From the NCBI RefSeq assembly GCF_018687715.1, contig NC_056759.1:6774501-6838500 (forward strand): a DNA stretch of 64,000 nt, in the 5' to 3' direction. The translations under genes were made by a program, and so were the position numbers. The stretch comes from Carya illinoinensis (lineage: Eukaryota; Streptophyta; Magnoliopsida; Fagales; Juglandaceae). The notes under the pieces were generated by a model. The model was not told the origin of the DNA and did not search any database. It saw only the letters and a program-made list of their open reading frames with translations. This document shows, one piece after another, positions 46,911-58,928 of the stretch. Positions within the stretch are counted from its first letter, which is position 1, and each line of letters begins with the position of its first letter.

Positions 46911-48997
46911 TGACTCGCCTTAAAAATTATTTTAAGAGTTACTTCTAAGTATAAAAGTTGTCAAGTAATAATAGGGAAGTCCTTAAGTTATTTTCTCAAT
47001 GAACGATTAGTTTAAAGTACAAATTCATTCACTATCGAAAATAAAATAAAATTAACTAAGGCTATCTACAATGATATTCACAATGTGAATTGATTCTTGG
47101 ATATTATAAAAAAATACCCTCATTTCCTTTTGCATAAGATGGTGAATGAGTGCTAAAAATATGCAAGAAAAGTGAATAAAATGATGTGTTAAACATGAGT
47201 GGGGAATAGGAAACATTTAGCTGACATGTAAGAAATTTTCATTCTAATGCACCTTGACACTACTTCAATCGCTTCCATACATTAAGTGGATTCGTGAACG
47301 TGTTGATTAAATTATGATTATCCTCGCTTAAGAAGCTAAACTACATTCATTAATGTCATCTAATCCAATGTTTCCAAGTAATAAAAGGAAGTTCACGAAA
47401 CTTACGTTCTAAGGGACATTTCATCAAACACCATGTGTGCAAATCAAAAAGCCACTATTTTCCATTCAATAGAGTTCAATCTAATCCAAAAAAAATTACA
47501 CCACTTAGACTAACCAACACCAATGGAAATAATCCAATGCACGTCCAAACAACCACAAAGAACCAACGTAAATCAAGCAAGAACATGCTTGAAGGTAACT
47601 GAAAATCACTGAAAGAAAAATCGCACACTACCGAAAATGAACCCAAATACAATAATTGCTGAAAGTATTCGGCTAAAACTGAAAACAAACTAAGTGAAAA
47701 CAATTTAATGTAAGTGCAATGTAAACAAAGGCTTGAATTAAACACAAGGCAAGGAACTGTAAAAACTGAAAATGTAGAAAAGAAAAATGGGTCTTTGGAA
47801 GTCCTCGTGAACTCTCCAGCCAAGGCCGACTGATTTTCTCCCATCTTTGAGGTAACAAAAGAGTTTCTTTTCTATACACACAGACCAAAAGCCCCGGAAA
47901 TAGAGCAAGCGTGACTTCTTCTTCTTCTTCTTCTTTTCCTACTGTGTAACCGTGAATTCCCTCTAGCAGTAACTGTGTTGAGAGCTTTTCTATCTTCAGT
48001 AATCGTATGTCCCAGAAAAGCAAAAATGTACTCTACTATAGTATGGAGTGAAATGCGTGAAGTGAAACTTTGTGAGGTGTAGCGTGATTTTCGTAATTTG
48101 CTCTTGACGCAGGCATGGAGTAGGGCAGTTTCTGAAATGAAGATGATGCAGGGGACTTCCGTTTGAGTTGAAGAGTCAAAGCCGTGGGGTCCACTTGAAG
48201 ACAAGCCAGCTTGTAGAGTCAAAAGTCTCCTGCATGCGTCTTGCATGTTTTCTGTGTGATTTATATGTTGTGCTTTAAGTTGTAGAAGAGTCAAGCAGGG
48301 TCCACTTTGAATATAAGTATGCTTGCAGAGTCAAAAGTCTCCTGCATGCGTCCTACATGTTTTCCATGTGGTGTAAGAGTGTGAGATTGAAAGCAGGTTC
48401 CCATCTAAGTTGAAGAGCAAGTGTGTCAGGAGCATGAGTGTGAAATGTCCCCATTGAAAAGTCTTCTTCCCTGTTGCTATTGCGAGCAGATTGGCTGGGA
48501 TTTGCAGAATGAAAAGCACGCTAAAAGTGCTAAGGAGGGAAAAGAGAGGCTTTAGCATGTGCAAAATTAATGCTTTCATATTAATGCTTTGAAAGCATGC
48601 TTTCACATTGTTGTTGAAAAGAACATTTCCGTGCAAAATTAACGCTTTCACATTAATGCTTTCAAAGCATGCTTTCACATTGGTGTTGCAAAATTAATAC
48701 TTTTTATCAATACAAAAAGTCCATTTCCGTGTTGTTGAAGTTGCAACACTTTCGTGTGTGAGTCTACAGGGGCATGGCGTGAGTTGCTTCTGTGCGTGAA
48801 AAATTTCGGATGGCTCACTTGCATATTTGCACAACAATTAACATCCTTAATTTCATGTAATAAATTATACATTAAGATCATAAAATTAAGCTGTTATCAA
48901 TTGAATTATATCTAGGTCTAACCCATTCAATTACTAGTAAGAAAAGTGTTTGACTCGAATTTAACTGCAAAATAATCACAATATTATAACTCAATCA
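46911..48997 (-). repeat. 3' LTR of the inner Athila-like element, 2087 bp
   Basis: Preceded on the minus strand by a purine tract (CTAGTTGGGGGTG, 49010-48998). Contains two internal tandem duplications: about 115 bp apart at 48168 and 48282 (gtcaaaagtctcctgcatgc in both) and about 73 bp apart at 48563 and 48632 (aagcatgctttcacattg in both). The short ORFs within it have no family features. Confidence 0.85.
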
Positions 48998-49453
48998 CAC
49001 CCCCAACTAGCGTTTTGCTAGTCTCTTAGCAAAATAGTGAAATAGAATTGAACATGATATTGTAATTAGACAATCTTTCGCTCATAAGCACACCAACCAG
49101 CAACTTAAATTCTCAATTACAGAGATGCCACTTCTCATAAATTCAAATCAATGTAGCAGCTTCAACGGCCTACTTAGTGTCTCTTCCACATTAGATTAAG
49201 GCAAAACTCTTGGAGACACATGCCCTTTACCATATCTTTCAAAAACAAATTTGTGTGTGTGTACCACTGAACGTCCTAAAGATTTTCCACTTGAAGATTG
49301 ATCATTACTGGTCCTCACTACTTCAAAGTTGAAGGGTCTAGCAATTTTGCGCAAACTCTTTTTAAAAGTCGTTTCACATTTATTCTGACTCCCAAAGTTT
49401 GGACAACTTTGTAGCCCTTTACTTAGGACAAGGAGTTCCCCTTACTATTGCAA

Positions 49454-49575
49454 TTTTTTTTTTTTTTTTTTTTTTTTACGTATTCACATAATGGGGAATC
49501 GAACTTAAGATCGTGCGCCTAACCTACACTTTCCCAAGTTCGCCCTTACCACTGATGCGGGCCCATGGTAGCCAA
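49454..49575 (-). mobile_element. tRNA-derived SINE with poly(A)
   Basis: The minus strand reads ggctaccatgggcccgcatc, agtggtaagggc (A-box-like) and, about 35 bases on, aagttcgattcccc (B box, consensus GGTTCGANNCC), then gtgaatacgt and a run of about 24 A (49477-49454). That is the architecture of a Pol III retroposon. It lies in the 3' untranslated part of the inner Athila-like element. A target duplication was not clear. Confidence 0.75.
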
Positions 49576-50364
49576 TTTTTTTATTTTTTTATTTTTTATA
49601 AAGGCACAACTCAGTAGTCCTATGATGTACTTCTCTCTATTTCGGTCAAGTGGTAAGTGAATAAGAACAAATGTGAGGTGTGAAGTAAAAGAGTGGTTAT
49701 CTCCTAATTGTTTTGCCCTTCATCCACACAAAATTAATTCTGGAGTCGTTATCAGCATGCTTCCAAACTTAGATATCATAAAAGTTCTATCACTATTCAT
49801 GATTCATCATTGTTAAAGCTATGTGCTTATGAAGGAAAAATTGTCTATCATGCATTAACAAAGTTCAATAACAATTACTATCAAACTATAAATTAGCACT
49901 TTACCCATTCAACCTAAACACATGACAACACATGATTTCAAATTCCAATTCACTCCCCCAACTGAATAATGCAGTGTCCTCAATGCTAAGAGGAAAAGAA
50001 AGAAAAAAACAATGTAAATGCAAGCAATGCAGAAATTTAAACAAGGAAAACAAAACAAAGCAGCAAAAAAAAAAAAAAAAAGAAGAGAGAGAGAGAGAGA
50101 CAACAAAGGAGATGGCATTTAGGGGTCACAAGGCTTTTGGACAAAACGAGTTTCAACACCTGGGTCATAAGTGGAAATAAAAGGCTTAAGGCACTGACCA
50201 TTAACAGTGAATGATGTGTTAGTTTTAGGATTATGAATTTCTATTGCCCCATGAGAATGAATTTTTATTATAACATATGGACCAATCTATCGGGATTTCA
50301 ATTTACTAGGAAAAATATGCAAACGAGAGTTATAAAGAAGAACTTTCTGGCCAAGTGTGAAATG

Positions 50365-52605
50365 TGTGACGCCCCCAAATCCCCACGCACGGACACGGGA
50401 AAATCGAGACGTCCGGATGATGACAACACGGGTCACCATCCTATCGACGAGTGTCAAGTGTGTGTAAAAGCAACAAATGTGCAAAAAGAAATATGCAGCG
50501 GATAAAGAAAATCATAACTAAGTACCAGAATTTTTCTTATTTAATACAAAGTTGTTCAAAACATATATGATAAAATATTACAAAGCACAAATATTGTTTT
50601 TAAACCAAACAACAAAGCTTAAACTTTAACTTCAGCACCCCGGCGGAGTCGCATCCTCGGGCTCGGCCTCCTCCTCTTCCTCGAACTCTGCACCAAAATC
50701 TACGGTACCAAAAATGGTGCCGTAGGTAAGTAAAATCTAAACACCACTAGATAAAAACATATAAAACTCAAACAATATGCATGAAATGATGCCAATGCAC
50801 AAAACCCATAAAATCATATTTTTCCACACACGCCAAAAATCCCATTTGGCCCAAAAACAAATCATTTCCAAATATCACGCCAAAAGTCACATTTGGCCCA
50901 TATCAAACTCAATCCGTTAACCAATTAATCCGTATGCACCATGACCTCCCCTAGGGGTTATCCGCACACCCTAGCTCCAGTGTCACACCGCAGGTAACGA
51001 CCACGCATGTGACACCTAAACGAGCGATGCCCAGTTCCGCACCCGCGCGTTCGTAGCCAAGCATCCTCTAGCCCTCGCCAGCGAAGGGCCACGGAGTCGG
51101 TGCGTAGAGCGATGCTCGGTTCCACGCCTGGCGCGTTCGTAGTCAAGCATCCTCTAGCCCCCGCTCCCGTCGTCGCCCAGCGACAACTCAGGGGACGTCA
51201 CTCAGTTTATTACGCTCCCGAGTGACCAGAGGAGCTCTACCGGAATAATACCCCATCCTGACTTGGGGTCGTGATACACACGCACCCGAAAATCCACTTA
51301 CGCCAATAAAACAGGATTTTCTCAAATTAAATAAAACGCACGTGCATGCACCATGTAAATGCGATTTCAATGCACAAAATGATCAACCAACTATAAATCA
51401 ATAAATCAAGCAAATCCGTCCTCCATCCATCCGATTCCCGAACTCCTCAGACTCAGTCCGGAATCAGCCAACCAACAGATAAATATTTATTGAATGAGAA
51501 AAATATATTTAAATCTAAAAGTAGAGTTTGGAAAATACTTACAGCGCTATATGGTATTTTTTGAAAGCTCGCGGCGTTGCAAATGGTAGAGGAAAAGCAA
51601 CGTAACAGTGTAATTTACACTGTGGCCGTGGGTAATAAATTACCCACTTTTGAACGGGGACAAACCAAGGCACGAAATTGATAGGGAATGGTCTTGAGAT
51701 ATTTATGAGGCTAAAGCAAACGAGTTTTGGCCGTGGGTGATGGTAGAAATGGCGGTCGAATGCCAAAAAGGGGCTGAACGGAGTTGAGCTCGTGGGAGCT
51801 GCTCCGGCAACGGATCGAGACCGGAAATGGGTGGTTTAGGTCAGCAAGAGGTAGGGGAAGAAGCTGTGAAGAGATGGTAGCCGGAGGTGGTGCGACGACG
51901 CCGTAATCGGTGAAAAATCGTATGGCTTGGAGGAGCTCGTGATGGCTAACGGTGGCTCGGATGGAGGTGAAACTTGGTGGGGATGTTCACTGGTGAGAGG
52001 GGAAGAAAACTGGGTGGGTGGTGTAGGCCACGCCGCCGGCGAGCGGCGGTTCTGGGCTGCGAAAGCAACCGGCGACAAGGGGAAAAACAGAGTAGGTGCC
52101 GTGACTTCCGGGGGCTCTCGATGGCTAACGGCTGGTCCGATGGCTCTGAAAATTGGTGGGGATGATTTATGGTAGAAGGGAAAGAGAATGGTGGTGGTGG
52201 TGCGCTAAATGGTGGCCGAATAGCGGAGAACTGGGTGGTCAAAGGGGTGGCGACGAGAAGGAGAAAAAGAGGCTGTTCGGCGTACGCGGGAGAGAAAGGA
52301 GAAGAAAGAAGAAGAAAAGAAAGAAAAAGAAAGAAAAAGAAGGAAAAAGGAAAAAGAAAAAGGAAAAAGAAAAAAGAAAAAGAAAAGATGAGGGAAAAGA
52401 AATGAGGTCCAGTCCTCACTCCGGAAACCAAAACTGATACGCCGAAAACGATTTTAAAAACCGTAAAATGACTAAATAAATTAAACACAATATCAAATAA
52501 ATTAAAACCAATTTAAAATACAATAATTTAAAATAAAAGAACTATTATATTAAATAAATTAAAAAGCACCTTCAATGAAAATACACGTAAAAACGGGTCA
52601 TCACA
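50365..52605 (-). repeat. Solo LTR (Gypsy type), 2241 bp, inserted in the Athila pol
   Basis: On the plus strand it starts TGTGACGCCCCCAAATCCCC and ends GGGTCATCACA; TGTGA...TCACA is a 5-bp terminal inversion. The flanks AAATG (50360-50364) and AAATT (52606-52610) are a 5-bp duplication with one change. Removing it restores the Athila reading HIHPKNF to LGQKVLLYNSRLHIFP. Read on the minus strand (TGTGATGACCCG...GCGTCACA) it resembles chromovirus (Tekay/Del-like) LTRs, from memory. No primer site or internal domain is left. It contains tandem duplications and a purine-rich tract (52290-52400). ORFs inside (for example 51946-52488) look incidental. Confidence 0.82.
52290..52400. repeat. Purine-only (GA-rich) tract within the solo LTR
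   Basis: About 110 bp of nearly uninterrupted A and G (gaaaaagaaagaaaaagaag-type). Its Lys/Glu/Arg ORFs are artefacts. Confidence 0.9.
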
Positions 52606-53769
52606 AAATTCTTGGGATGGATGTGTTTGTCATGCATAATCTTCATGCGCTCATTCGCCAATTGAGCGTTGTCATAAGCATTCCAACGGGTTTCATCCAA
52701 TTCATTGATATGCAATTTTCTCAATCTTGAAGCTTCATCAAGTGACAAGTTAACATGTTTTATGACCCACAAAGCTCGATGCTGAATGTCAACAGGTAAA
52801 TGATAAGGTTTACCATAAACTAATTGATAAGGAGACATTCCAAGATTAGTTTTAAAACTGTCCTATAGGCTCACAAAGCATCAAGAAGCTTAATCGACCA
52901 ATATTTCCTATTAGGATTTACAGTTTTCTCTAGAATAATTTTTATTTCTTTATTTGCCAATTCAGTTTGTCCATTTGTTTGGGGGTGATAAGGAGTAGAA
53001 ATCCAATATGTGATACCATATTTTTTTACAAGTGTAGAAATATTTTGTTGCAAAATTGAGAACCCTCATCACTAATGATAACTTCGGGCATGTCAAATCG
53101 AGCAAACAAAGATTGTAAAAATTTTAACACAACATGATGGTCATTGGTTTTGCAAGCGATAACCTTAACCCACTTTGAAACATAGTCCACAGCCAATAAA
53201 ATATATGTATTTCCAAAGGAAATGAGAAAATGTCCTATGAAGTCTATTCCCCAACAATCAAAGATTTCTAAAGTAAGACAAGGGGAAAGGGGCATCATGT
53301 TTCTTTTGTTAATGGCTCCTAACTTTTGACAAGACTCACACACTTTACAAAAATTATAAGCATCTTTAAACATGGAAGGCCAATAAAAACTGTTTTGTAA
53401 AATTCTTGCCATTATTTTCTTTGCTAAAAAATGACCACCACATGCACCTATGTGACAAAATCTCAATACTAAAGAAAACTAATGATCAAGAATGCATCTC
53501 TGAATCAATTAATCCGAACAGTATTTGAAAATATAAGGGTCATCAAAGTATAAATGTCTTACCTCAAATAGAAATCGACGCTTATCTTAGGTTGACCATT
53601 CAGAAGGCATTCGATCAGTCACTAGATAGTTGACTATATCAGCAAACCCGGGAGCTCAATAGATCACAAAGAGCTGCTCATTCAAAAAACTATCATCAAA
53701 AGGAAGGCTGACATTTGAAGAGGAGGATGATGGCAATCTAGAGAGGTGGTCAGCTACCACATTTTCAAC

Positions 53770-55160
53770 TCATTTCTTGTCCTTAATGTTGATGTTGAAC
53801 TCTTGAAGTAGTAAAATCCAGCGGATTAAGCGTGGTTTGGCATCTTTCTTAGCCAACAAATACTTTAAAGCAGAGTGGTCGATAAAAATAGTAATGGAAG
53901 AACCAAGAATGTAAGCCTGAAATTTATCAAGTGCAAAAGCCACCACAAGCAATTCTTTTTCAGTAGTAGTGTAATTTTTCTAGGCATCATTCAAGGTTCT
54001 ATTGGCATAATAAATCATAGAAGTTTTATTACCCACACGCTGACCCAACACAACACCCAATGCATAATCACTTGCATCAGTCATAATTTCAAAGAGAATG
54101 TTCCACTGCGAGGGTTGCATAATGGGAGCGGTGGTAAGCGATTCTTTAAAGGTATCAAAAGCTTTTTGGCACTCATTAGTCCAAAAAAATTTAATTTTAT
54201 TTTGTAAAAGAGTGCACAAAGGTTTTGCAATAGAACTGAACCCTTGAATAAACCGACTATAAAAGCCAGCATGGCAAAAAATTAAAAAAAAAAAAAACGA
54301 ATATCTTTAACCGTCTTAGGGATAGGAAGTTTAGATATCACATCAATTTTTGCCTTGTCGACTTTTATACATTCCAAGGAAACAATAAGTCCCAAGACAA
54401 TGCCCTGAGTAACTATAAATTGGATTTTCTCCCAATTAAGTAAAAATTTTTTTTCCTCAGATCTCTGAAGAATACGTGTCAAATTATGCAAACAATTTTC
54501 AAAAGATTTCCTAAAAACAGAGAAGTCATCCATGAATATTTCACAAATATATTCAATCGTGTCAGAAAAAATACTCATCATGCATATCTGAAAAGTGTCT
54601 GGGGCATTACATAAACCAAAAGGTATTCTGGTAAAAACAAATGTGCCAAAAAGATAGGTGAAAGTGGTTTTCTACTAGTCCTCAGGCACCACAACAATTT
54701 GATAATAACCACAGTATCCATCCAAGAAATAATAATATGTATTACCAGCCACTCTTTCCTAAATTTGATCCAAAAATGATAAAAGGAAAATAATCATTCC
54801 TATTGGCTGAATTAAGTTTTCTATAATCAATGTACATTCCCAGCCAATAACCATTCTAGTTAGAACCAACTCATTTTTAGCATTTTTAACAACAGTCAAA
54901 TCAGATTTTTCTAGTACCACTTGAGTTGAGCTTACCCACTTACTGTCTGATATGGTGTAGATGATATCCACTGCAAGCAATTTGAGCACTTCCTTTTTGA
55001 CAACCTCCTTCATGGTGGGGTTAAGCCTACGTTGAGCATTTTTAACTGGTCGGACATCGTTCTCCAGGTGGATTTTATGATTGCAGATAGTAGCATAGAT
55101 TCCTTTGATTTCGACTATGGTCCATCCAATTGTGCCTTGATGCTTCCTTAACACTTCAAT
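53770..55160 (-). pseudogene. Reverse transcriptase and RNase H region of the inner Athila-like element
   Basis: RT begins near 55150 (VRPVKNAQRRLNPTMKEVVK), with MMSIFSDTIEYICEIFMDDF near 54580-54520, where FMDD replaces the common YVDD/FMDD box, and GIVLGLIVSLECIKVDKAKI. RNase H follows: [39 protein letters not shown] and [19 protein letters not shown]. Several stops and frame changes split it into pieces. Confidence 0.88.
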
Positions 55161-55404
55161 CAGAAGGCCTTCCTCTTTCTAATTTAATTTTGAAGAGATC
55201 ACCACAGGGAATGTGCATTTTTCATGGCCAATGAATGCATATTTTAAATCCTCAGGAAATGGTTTCAGCTCCAGCTGGGGAACTTCTTCCTCTTAATATT
55301 TAAATATGTCTACTGGAGGTAGAATCTCAAATTGGGGTTGCCATCTTGCACTTGCGGCTCTTACCTCTAGTGGTGAAGAAAAATCTGCAACACAATCTAA
55401 CACC

Positions 55405-56076
55405 TCAAAAAAAATTCTCGTTAGCGTGGTCAGTTTCCTTATTAAGTAAAAATTCAAAAGTTTGAAAAATATACTCATCATCTAAAAAGGTGAGGGCTGA
55501 GCAAATGATTTTTGTTGGTGTGAAACCCTCCACAACATTCAAGTCAGTTGTGTTGTCAAAGTGGTCCGACATTTTGCATGCATTGAAAGCGTTTAACTCA
55601 AGTGCCATGTTCCTAAAAGTGAGCTTTAGGATACCACTTCTACAATTGATTGAAGTATTTGGCGTAACTAGAAATGACCTCCCAAGGATGAAAGGAGCTT
55701 GAGAACTGTTGGCACTTGACTTATGCATATCCAAAGTCACGAAGTCAACTGGATAGTAAAACCTGTCGACTTGTACAAGCACATCTTCCATAGCTCCTCT
55801 TGGTTTTTTAATTGATCTATCGGCAAACTGGAGCATCATTGTAGTCGCCTTAAATTCTCCCAAACCAAGCTGCTCATAGAGTGAGTATGGCAACAGATTC
55901 ACACTACTGCCCAAATCCAACAAAGCTCTAGCAATTCGGGATTTACCAATCATGATGGAAAGTGTAGGGGAGCCCGGATCTCTATACTTTGGAGGAGTTT
56001 CATGCTGAATTATCGCACTCACTTGTTCCATTAGAAATGTCTTTTCTTTACATTTAATTGCCTCTTCACTGTGCAT
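55405..56076 (-). pseudogene. Aspartic protease region of the inner Athila-like element, long open stretch
   Basis: An open frame of about 220 codons. It holds ALLDLGSSVNLLPYSLYEQL, the Athila retropepsin site (usually DLGAS), then FVTLDMHKSSANSSQAPFIL and GRSFLVTPNTSINC. The gag-derived spacer precedes it from about 56264 (LPYPQRLLSTTRSRQQ) in another frame. Confidence 0.88.
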
Positions 56077-56269
56077 AGTTCTTTCAAGAACTTGGCATAA
56101 GAGGGAATTTGCTGAATGGCCTCCAACAACGGAATGTTGATTTTTACTTGCTTGAACACCTCCAAAATTTCTTTTTGTTGTCTACTCCTGGTAGTCGACA
56201 ATAATCTCTGAGGGTATGGTAAAGGCATATATTCCTTCTTCAAATCCTCAATTTTCTGACCCATAGGCT

Positions 56270-57900
56270 AATTCTCTTTTTGTTGGTTCCCACTTGAGTC
56301 AACTTGTGCCTTGGGTGGTTCCGTTGCATTTTCTAAGACCTTGGTATGCTATTCAGAATCACAATCATCTTCAACTGATGACCTTGGTTCGGTTTGTTCA
56401 AGAATATCTGGTCGCTCAATCTGCTTACCACTCCTTAATGTAATTATTGCTTTCACTGGTTTGAGGTCTTCATTTTCAACTGAATGTACTTGCGAGGTTG
56501 AGGTTGAGCTGGAAATTTACCCTTCTCTGAGGTGTTCAGAGTAGTCATCACTTTGCTAAGGGTGTTTTCAATTTCATTGATAGCCTGAGAGTTTTGAGTG
56601 TTGGTTGAATTTTGGCTTACCATAAATTACTGTAAGGTGGCAGCCATCTGAGCAACTGTATCATCCAGTGACTTCTTAGGAGGTCGGAAGGGCTGCTAAT
56701 ACTGAGTCATGAGAAGTTGTTGAAAGTTACTTTGAGGGAGTGCGACTGTTTGACTTGATTGTCCTTTTTCATTTCTCCATGAAAAATTAGGGTGGTTCCA
56801 CCATGCTGAAGTGTAGGTGTTTGACATTGGTGGGTTCTGAGGCCAACTCACCCAATTTACAACTTGAGGTTGTTCAACATCACCATTTTGATGCAATGGC
56901 AAAGCGGGGTACTCCAAAGTTTTATGACTAGTATCGGCGTAAAGAGCACACACTTCCTAAACCTTACTCACTACTTTCTCTTTTGCCAATTCTATGACTT
57001 CTAAGCTTCTAACAATAGCAGCCAATCGTGCCTGAACATCAATATCATCTTTTAGTTCATGCCTCCCTCCACCACCTATTGCTCTCAATGGTTGAGTTGC
57101 ACTTGGTTTTCTATCGATCCTTGTATTCCATTGTTGAGCATTCTCAGCCAAATAATTAAGAAAGCCAAGAGCATCGTTAGGCTCTTTATTGAAAACTTCC
57201 CTAGTGCACATGGTATGAACAAATTGCTTCAACTCAGGCTTCAAAGCAGTGTAAAAGTAATTTACCAACCGCCATGACTCGAACTCGTGATGAGGACACA
57301 TGTTGACTAGCTCTTTGAACCTTTCCCAGCTTGAATGGAAGGTCTCATCTGCTCTCTGCTTGAATTAACTAATTTGTTCTTGCAAAAATTAAGTTCTCTG
57401 TAAGGGAAAATACTCGTGTAAAACTAGCAATGGAGTTGGGTTTAAGAGAATTAAACCACGCCTTACATTTTCCTTTCAATGAAAAAGGAAAAAGACGTAG
57501 TCTAATCCCCTCGTCAGTGAAGCCCTATGCATGAATGTAGTGCAAACAAGTTCAAAATCAGTTAAATGCTGATATGGATTTTCAGTTTCCATCCCAAGAA
57601 ATTGGGGTACTGCAAACATCATGCCATGTTTGATATTAAAATTCTGTGCATGCTCAGTAAGATAATGCAAGATGGTTGTGTGGTTCGTGTGGGCTGTAGA
57701 TAATCCTTAAGTGTCCTAGGAGCTTGTTAAGCCATGTTATCAAAGAAAGGATTTTCTAAATCAGTCTCGGAATCAAAATAAAATCTAGAATCCAACCCAA
57801 TACTTGGCACACTACTACTTGAGCTATGATTCATGCGATACAGCCTTCTTGTGTCATCTCTAGCCCACGACATCAAACATAAGTGCCACTAAAATGTAAT
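56270..57900 (-). pseudogene. gag of the inner Athila-like element, broken
   Basis: From about 57670 the minus strand shows YQHLTDFELVCTTF, then SWRLVNYFYTALKPELKQFV, SATQPLRAIGGGGRHELKDD and, near 56900, CALYADTSHKTLEYPALPLH, followed by SNTYTSAWWNHPNFSWRNEK. These are Athila gag hallmarks (FYxGL-type block, NPGWRNHPNFSW-type block). Stops and frame changes occur near 57365, 56955 and 56695. Confidence 0.82.
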
Positions 57901-58071
57901 GGTTTTAACAACTAGAAAAGAAAATAAATTGCAATAAAAAATAATAATAATAAAAGGTATCCGACAACTAAATGCCAGAAAAGAGAAAAGAAAAGAAAAG
58001 AAAGCAAAATCAAAGTTAAGGAAATAAGCTAACAAAAGTATAATAAACGAATTTGAATTAAACTAGTTGTT

Positions 58072-58094
58072 CCCCGGCAATGGCGTCAAAAACT
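58072..58094 (-). other. Primer binding site of the inner Athila-like element
   Basis: Minus strand tttttgacgccattgccggg directly follows the 5' LTR and resembles the TGGCGCCGTTGCCGGGG site seen in Athila/Tat elements. Confidence 0.85.
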
Positions 58095-58928
58095 TGACAC
58101 GCCTTAAAAATTGTTTTAAAAGTCACTCCCAAGTATAAGAGTTGTCAAGTAATAATAGGGAAGTCCCTAAGTCATTTCCTCAAGGAACGATTAGTTTAAA
58201 GTGCAAATTCATTCACTATCGAAAATAAAATAAAATTATTAACTAAAGCTATCTACAAGGATATTTACAATGAGAAATGATTCTTGGATATTATAAAAAA
58301 TACTCTTATTTCCTTTTGCATAAAATGGTGAATGAGTGTTAAAAATATGCAAGAAAAGTGAATAAAATGATGTGTTAAATACAAGTGGGGAATAGGAAAT
58401 ATTTAGCTAACATATAAGAAATTTATGCTTTAATGCACCTTGACACTACTTCAATTGCTTCCATGCATTAAGTGGATTCGTGAACGTTTATTGATTAAAT
58501 TATGATTATCCTTACTTAAGAAGCTAAACCACATTCATCAATGTCATCTAATTCAATGTTTCCAAAAAATAAAAGGAAGTTCATGAAGCTAATGTTCTAA
58601 GGGACATTTCATCAAACACCATGTGTGCAAATCAAAAAGTCACTATTTTCCATTCAGTAGAGTTCAATCTAATCCAAAACAATTACATCACTTAGACTAA
58701 CCAACACCAATGGAAATAATCCAATGCAAGTCTAAACAACCCCAAAGAACCAAAATAAATCAAGTAAGAATACGCTTGAAGGTAACCCATATTAAGATCA
58801 CAAAATTAGGCTGTTATCAATTGAGTTAGAATTGATTTATCTAAACCTAACCCATTCAATTAATAGTAAGAAAAGTGTGATTGACTCAAATTTAAGTGTA
58901 AAATAATCACAATATTATAGCTCAATCA
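58095..58928 (-). repeat. 5' LTR of the inner Athila-like element, internally deleted (834 bp)
   Basis: It aligns to both ends of the 2087-bp 3' LTR but lacks about 1.26 kb corresponding to 47602-48868; the joint is at about 58790 (gaaggtaac then ccatattaagatcac). Confidence 0.88.

Larger units (their letters stand above)
50110..53466 (-). pseudogene. Integrase region of the inner Athila-like element, split by the solo LTR
   Basis: Zinc-binding part FCHIGACGGHF and CKVCESCQKLG; catalytic core with WGIDFIGHF (first Asp), IISDEGSQFCNK (second Asp) and TPYHPQTNGQTELANKEIK (Glu). Then SPYQLVYGKPYHLPVDIQHR and ELDETRWNAYDNAQ to HIHPKNF at about 52612. After the LTR it resumes at 50364 with LGQKVLLYNSRL and ends near 50190. 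A frame change lies between 53026 and 53053. Confidence 0.88.
46911..58928 (-). mobile_element. Inner Athila-like Ty3/Gypsy element, full structure, coding-defective
   Basis: LTRs at 46911-48997 (3') and 58095-58928 (5') share ends TGACTCGCC/TGACACGCC...CTCAATCA on the plus strand and are flanked by a perfect 5-bp duplication GTGCT (46906-46910, 58929-58933). Internal order on the minus strand: primer site, gag, protease, RT, RNase H, integrase, then a cattgaggacactg motif and a gttggggg tract near 49960-49995, which I recall as typical of Athila. A solo LTR (50365-52605) and a SINE (49454-49573) are inserted. Shared LTR parts differ by about 9-10% in the stretch I compared. All ORFs contain stops. 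Confidence 0.9.

Noticed and set aside
51946..52488. 180-codon minus-strand ORF with Phe-rich stretch, and Lys-rich plus-strand ORFs
   Set aside because: They lie in the solo LTR across its purine tract; no domain and no codon pattern of a gene.
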